DNA of 64,000 bases from Astrocystis sublimbata. Lineage: Eukaryota; Ascomycota; Sordariomycetes; Xylariales; Xylariaceae. Within the stretch, counting starts at the first letter, position 1; each line of letters starts with the position of its first letter. The stretch spans positions 141,842-205,841 of the forward strand of contig JAJNNY010000062.1 of assembly GCA_022453515.1 (NCBI GenBank), in the 5' to 3' direction. Position numbers and translations under genes: made by a program. The notes under the pieces are model-generated. The model ran no database searches and was not told where the DNA came from. It saw only the letters and a list, made by a program, of their open reading frames with translations. This document shows positions 58,230 through 64,000 of this stretch, one piece after another.

Positions 58230-58575
58230 GACGTCTATCTGCCGTTTCCTGGGGGGGGGGCGGGGCCTAGATAGTAATACGGGGATACAGTAGTCCAGCG
58301 GTGCGTAGGCCAGCCGTCCTAGGGGGTGTGTCGCGGAGACGTGGATATACCGACAGTCCTTTCACGGGACTAACGGCGTCAATCTTCTCTGTGACAGAGT
58401 AGGATCGATATGAGCTGTCAAACTCGAGATATTCCATCTATATAAAGAGCTACTCCTCCCATCTTCTCAAAGTTTTTTTCTTCTTTCCCTCACCACCTCT
58501 ATCAGCATCACATCTTCAACCGGTATCCTGCATCAACGACAAGACTCCTAGCTTCGAGCCCCAAACTCAGTCGAA

Positions 58576-59143
58576 ATGCAATTCTCAACTCTTATCTTCG
58601 CCGTGCTCCCCACTCTTGCTGTGGCGGCATCAGACTTCGAGATCCTTACTTGGACTTGCGCCGATGGAATTCCTGACTCTCCGTCGTGGGGTCACACAAC
58701 TGGTATGTGCACTATGACAGAATATCATGGAAAATTTGCTGACTGTTTCATAGTAAGTACATGGCTTATCTTTCTGACCACGGGTATTTGAGATACCAAA
58801 GCAATCAATCCAGTACACATGGATGGTAAGTGCGACAGAAATTGAGATCGATAACTAACGAGTTGCCTCTACTTTCGTTTAGGTTCGACTGACCGGAGAA
58901 GGCGGTTGCTCCGGCTGCCAACTGCTTGGGGACGGGGACCTATCCGGGCCTCATCCCTACTATGAGTGCAAAGAACCGAGTTCGTGGAAATTCTTCGAAG
59001 AACAGCATACCTTCGAAGCAATTGACCCCAATGGCAACGTCCACGTCGGGGCTTGCGAGCAGATCAACAATCAAGACGTTTGCAACCAGCCAGGGTACGC
59101 CTGTGCCATCAACGTTGGTTGGGCCTGCCAACAGTTGACTTAA
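58576..59143 (+). CDS. Small cysteine-rich secreted protein
   Basis: Exons 58576-58752, 58814-58825 and 58883-59143 encode 149 residues. A clear signal peptide (MQFSTLIFAVLPTLAVA) is followed by a compact mature domain with about ten cysteines, including GCSGCQLLG, YYECKEP, GACEQINNQDVCNQPGYAC and a C-terminal WACQQLT. Exon 2 is only 12 nt (Tyr-Thr-Trp-Met), bounded by CAG and GTAAGT, with CTGAC and CTAAC branch sites in the flanking introns. Skipping it also keeps the frame. It fits a secreted effector-like or extracellular protein of unknown function; no enzyme motif is seen. A typical core promoter (TATATAAA at 58439-58446 and a CT-rich leader) precedes it. Neighbouring genes give no functional clue. 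Confidence 0.78.
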
Positions 59144-59934
59144 ATTGGGATGTCTCAGGCAAGGACATAGGGTAATGCGTCCCCTTGGTCACTAGATCGC
59201 GAAGCCAGAGCGAGAAGTAAACCCGACAGCTTTGATCTGGTCGTTTTGTTGACTTACCCAAGTCTTTTTCACTTCTACGCATTCTACACGATTAGCCACA
59301 GTATATAAGACGATTGATGATTTAAGTCCTGTCATTTAGCCATCTTCCCCCTTCTCAATATACATCACCTGTACTGTCATTGCATTTGAAACTGAGATTA
59401 CGAAACCAAACTCTCATCTGAGTTAAAAGATCATATTAGTGGGATTGGTCATAACTAGAGCAATTGTTTTGATTTCGTGATGAAGACTCCAGACGGTTGT
59501 ACATACTAGCTGCTTGCGACCCGTATTATCAACTACCGAGCCCCTGAGTGCAACTAGTACTTCTACGCTAATAGGAATGGACAAGGAGTTGTCCCGTCTC
59601 CTGGGCGGTTTCGCAACATTCGACGAACCATCGCCGAGGACGCCAGCCAACCTACCACCGGCATGCACATACGCCGACCTTCTAGGCGAGACTCAAGACA
59701 CGAGAAAATCAGGGCGTCTTCTACGCAGCTTCTTTCGTCTTCAAATGAAGTCATCGGGAAACTATCTCATATTACGCTCACTTCTAGCAACCCCAAAACC
59801 AAAGGTACTTCGCCCATACTAGCTATCCCTTCACCCATACTCGCACAATATTTTCATGAAATAACAATCGCTAACCAATGCCAAACTTGCGTCGAAAAGG
59901 TCAGACCTTGACCCCTGTCAGTACCACATTCAAA
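59144..59934. other. Intergenic stretch without a supported gene
   Basis: About 790 bases. Overlapping open frames on both strands at 59514-59911 have no motif and no splice partners. The interval contains the 3' ends of the flanking convergent genes. Confidence 0.5.
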
Positions 59935-61461
59935 TCATGGCGCCTCGACTAGTGAAGTATTATGAGCCTCGACAGGTTTCCGAGGCGCATCCATCTCAGG
60001 GGCCATACGACCAGCACTCATCTCGACTGGGGGGCAATCGGCTTCCTGGGGTTCCGGAATGTTAGAGAAAGGCTTTGTTGACTTCAATGCATCGGACTCA
60101 GCCCTCGCTCTCTCATCCTCTAGACGTCGAATCTTCGACCGGAAGTGCAAGATCGTCCAAGTGACGAGACCGATGACTCCCAGAACAAAGACAGCAATCC
60201 CAACTCCTATACCAGCCCAGGCACCTGTTGACAAGTCAGGGCTCGTATTTGGGTTGTTACTGGGTGGAGGCGTTGATGAGGAGGTTGTGGTGTTGCCGTT
60301 GTCTGTGCCGTTACAATATAGATGATTGATGATGCCCTGCCTCTGTTGAGAAACAAGTTTCGAACAATTGAAGTCTGCGTTCCATGCTTCAATTGTGACA
60401 GATTCCCTCACGAGCTTTAAAGAGGGGAATATATTGCCAGATAAGGAGCTAGTACATCGATCAGTTCGTGCTAAGACACCTAAGAGTCTGGAACGGGGTT
60501 TCTTACGTATCTACGTAGCCTCTGAGATGGATTGAGTCAGCGAACTCGAGATTCCTGAAGTCTCCGGGTAGTGGGCTGTTCACATTATTTTCCATCAAGA
60601 TGTCTTTGGCATTCGTCAATTGGGCGAATGCGAAAGTGCAGTTGTTACTGTCTTGAATCAACAATTGATTGGCGACAGATGTCAGAATTGGCATGGTGAG
60701 TGTGGCGTTGAATATAGCGGATATAACCAGGTCTTTTCCAATAGAGACGACATTCCATTCATAGTCGTAAATATCCTTGCCTGTAATTTCGTCTGTAGTT
60801 TCAACAACCCCACCGCCCAGTTCGATTTTGAGGCTGCCTGCTACTTGGAGGCCGTTCAGTTGCGTTGCTAAGCTTTGCCCCCTGAAAGTCGCGTTCCCGA
60901 CATGGCCTAACGCAGGTACTGTTAGTTGTGTTATAGATCCACCCACGATCTCAAGAGAGTAGGTCACGTTCGTCAGCGACAAAAGCGTGGCCCAGCCGTT
61001 CTCTACGTATAGACTTTCCAAAATCTTGAAGTCGTTCATCATGCTAGAACCGTTTGTCTGTCTCCAAGCTCTTGTTGCATTCCCTGAAACGTGAAGCATC
61101 TGATCAAGATACACTTCATCAAATTGAGAGTTCGTCCATTCAGCTTTCTCCCAGGTGGGGAACTTGTCGTTGGGTACCACGGGAATGTTTAGAACGCCAT
61201 TGTAGTATTCGACCATGAAAAGAGTATCAACGTGATCCACGCCGCTGGCATTGATCTCGCGCCTGCGTTGGACATTCGATAGAGTGATATTAGTGACCCG
61301 TGTGCCTTCAGGCAAAACCAAGTCGGTACTAGGCGAATTTACGTTGATAAATGTCGCATTAGGTGTTAGGGCGCCGTATCCACAAGATAGTATATTCTCA
61401 CGGTTCTTGTCAATCTCTTCTTGGCTGGATATAGTGAAGCCCTGAGCGCACTGATAAGACC
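59935..61461 (-). CDS. Single-pass membrane glycoprotein with receptor-L/Ecm33-like ectodomain
   Basis: Minus-strand exons 60507-61461 and 59935-60448 splice in phase. The ectodomain (about 320 residues) is rich in N-glycosylation sites and built of repeating strand-like units (ILESLYVENGWATLLSLTNV, LQVAGSLKIELGGG, ISAIFNATLTMPILTSV), recalling the receptor-L-type repeats of fungal Ecm33/Sps2 cell-wall proteins. A Ser/Thr/Pro stretch and one transmembrane helix (AGIGVGIAVFVLGVIGLVTW) follow, then a charged cytosolic tail of about 75 residues. A role in cell-surface sensing or wall organisation is inferred. The 5' end is unresolved: an intron ends at 61462, and the short upstream exon with ATG at 61536 or 61552 does not supply a convincing signal peptide in phase. 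Confidence 0.65.
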
Positions 61462-62389
61462 CTGAAGATAACAAGGCAATAAGCCATAAGTCAGTCTATT
61501 ACAAGTATGCGGTCTCAAATCGAAAGACTTACCCATAATCAAGAAACCTCATATTCACTTTATAAGATGATGAGAGAGAAGCAAAATGGGAAAGAGTGAA
61601 GGGAACTATCATTGAGGAGTATAGTAGGAGCCAAGGTAACATCAGCATAGGTTGCATGTCCACTTATTCATCACAGCCTGCTTCCGCTCCACGTCTTATT
61701 ATATCTCAAGCTGATGAGTATTCGTCATGCCTTACTGATTCTCCCGCCATCCCATCCTGTTAATCTTGACAGTCAAATTTTGTCCTGGCCATGGACCCTC
61801 TAACTACAAGAGCCCAGCAGTGCCCAGCTCACAATGAGGCACTTATAAGTTATAAGTAAGAGCTGAGCTGACACTAACAAAGAGATCCTTTTGTTACGGT
61901 ACACATATCTCTTAGCCAAGGACTCATGTAATGATCAATCGAGGTCTTAATCTCGGAATCCGGAAATACTTACTAGTAGGTGCTCGGAAAATGAAGGAAT
62001 ACAAGAGAGGGAAAGTCAGAGGGTTGCATCTCCTGTGGATGGCATCACCTGACAGGAGGCTACGTTGCGGTCGTCAGTGAGCCAATTGTTGCTGATGATG
62101 GCGGCTGATGTAAGAAGAGAAGTAGATCAAGCTACACTATCGGGACTATTTACTTGGCGGTGGGTTTTCGATGGGTCTATCGCACTTGGCAGTAAGATCA
62201 GAGTATCATCATCGAGTAAGCAAAACCCCTGCATCACGAACCCCTGCCATCGCGAACCACCCCCAGACCCTCGAAAACGCGCTATTAATCCTACCCACCT
62301 TAATTAAAGACTACTTAATAACGCGACTATAACTAACTCCCAGAGCTTTTGTTTACTCTTATTTTGTTCAAAATTAACTTTTTTTTATT
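61462..62389. other. Upstream flank and transition into repeat DNA
   Basis: Probably holds the first exon and promoter of the membrane glycoprotein gene. Composition becomes AT-rich from about 62290 onward. No other gene is supported. Confidence 0.45.
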
Positions 62390-63620
62390 ATGATACCTTT
62401 AGTTTCTAAAAAACAACGTGCAGCGGCTACGGTTCGCGCCTATAAGTTGGGTATGCCAATCCGGCAAACAGCGCGCGAGTAGGATATAAACAGATCGTAT
62501 ATACTCCGCCGCTTTCGCGGTATTCCCACCCGAAAAAAGACCTACGTATACTTTTAAGCCTTATCTGCCTATTACAAACAGTAATTAGCGAACTGGGCTG
62601 TAGGGCAGGCTAGGCTAGGCTTTATACTCTTAATTGTTAAGTTTAAATTAATAGCTAAATATATATTAAATGTTTTTAATAATAATAAAAACTTTAATAA
62701 AAAGTAATATATATGGTTTTTAGTTCGAAATAAAACAGTAAAATTAGCTAGATCGACTTTTATTAACTATATATATATTAATAGTATAATAGTAGTTAAT
62801 ATTAACCTTTTTTTTAACCCCTTTAAGGTCCTAAAAATTATAAATATCCTACTAAAACGTTTTTTTAATATAGATAAAATAAATATAAGCTAAAGTATTA
62901 GTAAAAACTATTAAGTAATTATTAATATTTTAATACGCTATATTTTTAAAAAAACAGTTGAAAAAAGCGAATAGATTATAGCTTTTAAATATATCAGCGC
63001 TAGAAGTAAAGCTTTACTACTATTACTAATTTAAAAAGGATCTATAGTTTAAACATAGTAGTTTCTAAATAAAAACTACGGTTTATTTAAAAACTAATAA
63101 TTTAACTACTCTTTTAATAAGTAAACTAGTAATTCTATCGTAATTAAATAACTATTAGACTTATTTATTCCTTATATCTATAGCTATTTTAGTAATATAT
63201 AATATATATTAGTTTATAATAATTATAATTCTTATATAAATAACGAGTTCCTTTAGACCTACTTTTTAAACAAGATATAGCTTTTGTTTTATAAGCCTTA
63301 TTATAGCTATATTATATATAGCTATTAAACATTAGAATTTTTAGTTTACTAAAGAAAAAATTACAAAAAGAGCTTTAGTTTACACCCGCTGGTCGCCTTA
63401 GCATAAAGCTTTCAAAAAAAACATAGTAGTAGTATATAAAGCAACCCGCAATAATATTCTAACACCTAGAACTATTAAAAAAGTATAACAAACCGCTAGG
63501 ATATAACCAAAGGATCGCCAGGCCCTATTATTTTCGAAAAATATAATCCTTAAAAAAAAAGTATAGCAAGAATAACTATATTAATACTTATAGTTAAAAA
63601 ACAACCTATTATACCCAATT
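62390..63620 (+). mobile_element. RIP-degraded pogo/Fot1-type DNA transposon relic
   Basis: From the ATG at 62390 a forward frame reads as the N-terminus of a pogo-family transposase: SKKQRAAATVRAYKLG, MPIRQTARE, then DINRSYILRRFRGIPTRKK and later YYKQ, LANWAVGQARLGF, the psq/CENP-B-type helix-turn-helix region. It is broken by TAG at ARE|DIN, and by TAA at YVYF|ALSA and YYKQ|LAN. The rest, to about 63620, is extremely AT-rich with stops in every frame. Heavy C-to-T decay with CAG-to-TAG changes fits repeat-induced point mutation. I could not define terminal inverted repeats or a target duplication. Confidence 0.6.
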
Positions 63621-63632
63621 TTCTAACAATAG

Positions 63633-63898
63633 TGTCACAAACCAACAGGAAACGACCTGTCGGGAAGGCCTAGTAAGGGCAGACAGTTATGCCTAAGCGG
63701 GTAGGCGCAGGGCTGGGAGGACAAGCCACATAAAGCGCCAAGAAATAGGTCACGTGACAGGATCACTAGATCACGTTAGTAAGCCAGTGAGCCTGGATCA
63801 CTAGCTTATACTAGTAAGCCAATAAGCTAAGGTAGCTCACTAGATTGTATAAATAAGCTAGTAAATAGAGATATTGTATAAAAGAAGGAAATACTATA
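63633..63898 (+). mobile_element. LTR-like repeat unit
   Basis: The 266-base unit opens TGTCACAAACCAAC and contains a GTCACGTGAC palindrome and several ACTAG/AAGCCAGTGAGC-type short repeats, as seen in fungal gypsy LTRs. A diverged copy of its first 40 bases begins at 63899, so at least two units lie in tandem. No internal retroelement genes are inside the window. Confidence 0.45.
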
Positions 63899-64000
63899 TG
63901 TTATAAACCAACTGCAGGATAGGCCAGTTAGGAAGGCCCAGCGCAGCCATATGACAAGGGGTTATGCAAGGCAAATACAGATGTGTGAATATCAGATACA
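63899..64000 (+). mobile_element. Start of a second LTR-like unit, cut by the window end
   Basis: The first 40 bases (TGTTATAAACCAAC...AGGAAGGCC) align with the opening of the unit at 63633. Several differences are C-to-T transitions, and the remainder diverges. It continues beyond the window. Confidence 0.4.

Noticed and set aside
1..64000. tRNA, rRNA, CRISPR arrays and bacterial-type operon signals
   Set aside because: I looked for tRNA A/B-box patterns and rRNA-like sequence and saw none. CRISPR and ribosome-binding sites are not expected in this eukaryotic DNA, and no regularly spaced repeats occur.

Overview
This window is nuclear DNA of a filamentous ascomycete (Pezizomycotina). The evidence is short 45-100 nt GT-AG introns with CTAAC/CTGAC branch points, split FAS1/FAS2-type fatty acid synthase subunits, Zn2Cys6 regulators, a Vam7 SNARE, and an AT-rich repeat block whose reading frames are broken mainly by CAG-to-TAG changes, as RIP would leave. 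The species cannot be named from the sequence alone.

Region 1 (1-11 kb) is gene-poor: a short-chain dehydrogenase (1089-2164), an HD-domain cyanamide-hydratase-like protein (5090-5938, minus), a YrdC/Sua5-like protein (8673-9449, minus) and one decayed coding relic (about 8041-8240).

Region 2 (11.1-38.5 kb) is the main feature, an apparently intact biosynthetic gene cluster: MFS transporter (11155-12772), Zn2Cys6 regulator (13408-16088, minus), FAS alpha without its usual C-terminal phosphopantetheinyl transferase domain (18015-23153, minus), citrate synthase (23897-25521), cis-aconitate-decarboxylase-like protein (27893-29473), 2-methylcitrate-dehydratase-like protein (29797-31343, minus) and FAS beta (32235-38476). 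By family knowledge, the FAS makes a medium-chain acyl-CoA, the citrate synthase joins it to oxaloacetate to give an alkylcitrate, the PrpD-type dehydratase gives an alkylaconitate and the CAD-type enzyme gives an alkylitaconate, which the MFS protein could export. The layout has two divergent promoter pairs, FAS alpha/citrate synthase and dehydratase/FAS beta. No intact oxygenase or lactonase is present, so a simple alkylaconitate or alkylitaconate is the most economical product prediction.

Region 3 (39-51 kb) starts with housekeeping vam7 (39972-41084), which probably marks the cluster boundary. It then runs into decaying DNA: two truncated P450 N-terminal pieces facing each other, a frameshifted TesB-type acyl-CoA thioesterase with an 18-G tract, a rhodopsin-like (SAT4-type) membrane protein, two foldback repeats, and a large membrane protein gene interrupted by two TAG codons.

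Region 4 (51-64 kb) has a second Zn2Cys6 regulator (51425-53297, minus) divergent from an Ost-alpha/TMEM184 family protein (54108-55505), a charged coding relic (57502-58229), a small cysteine-rich secreted protein with a probable 12-nt microexon (58576-59143), and a single-pass glycoprotein with a large ectodomain (about 59935-61461, minus). The right edge is a RIP-like pogo/Fot1-type transposon relic (62390-63620) followed by LTR-like repeats.
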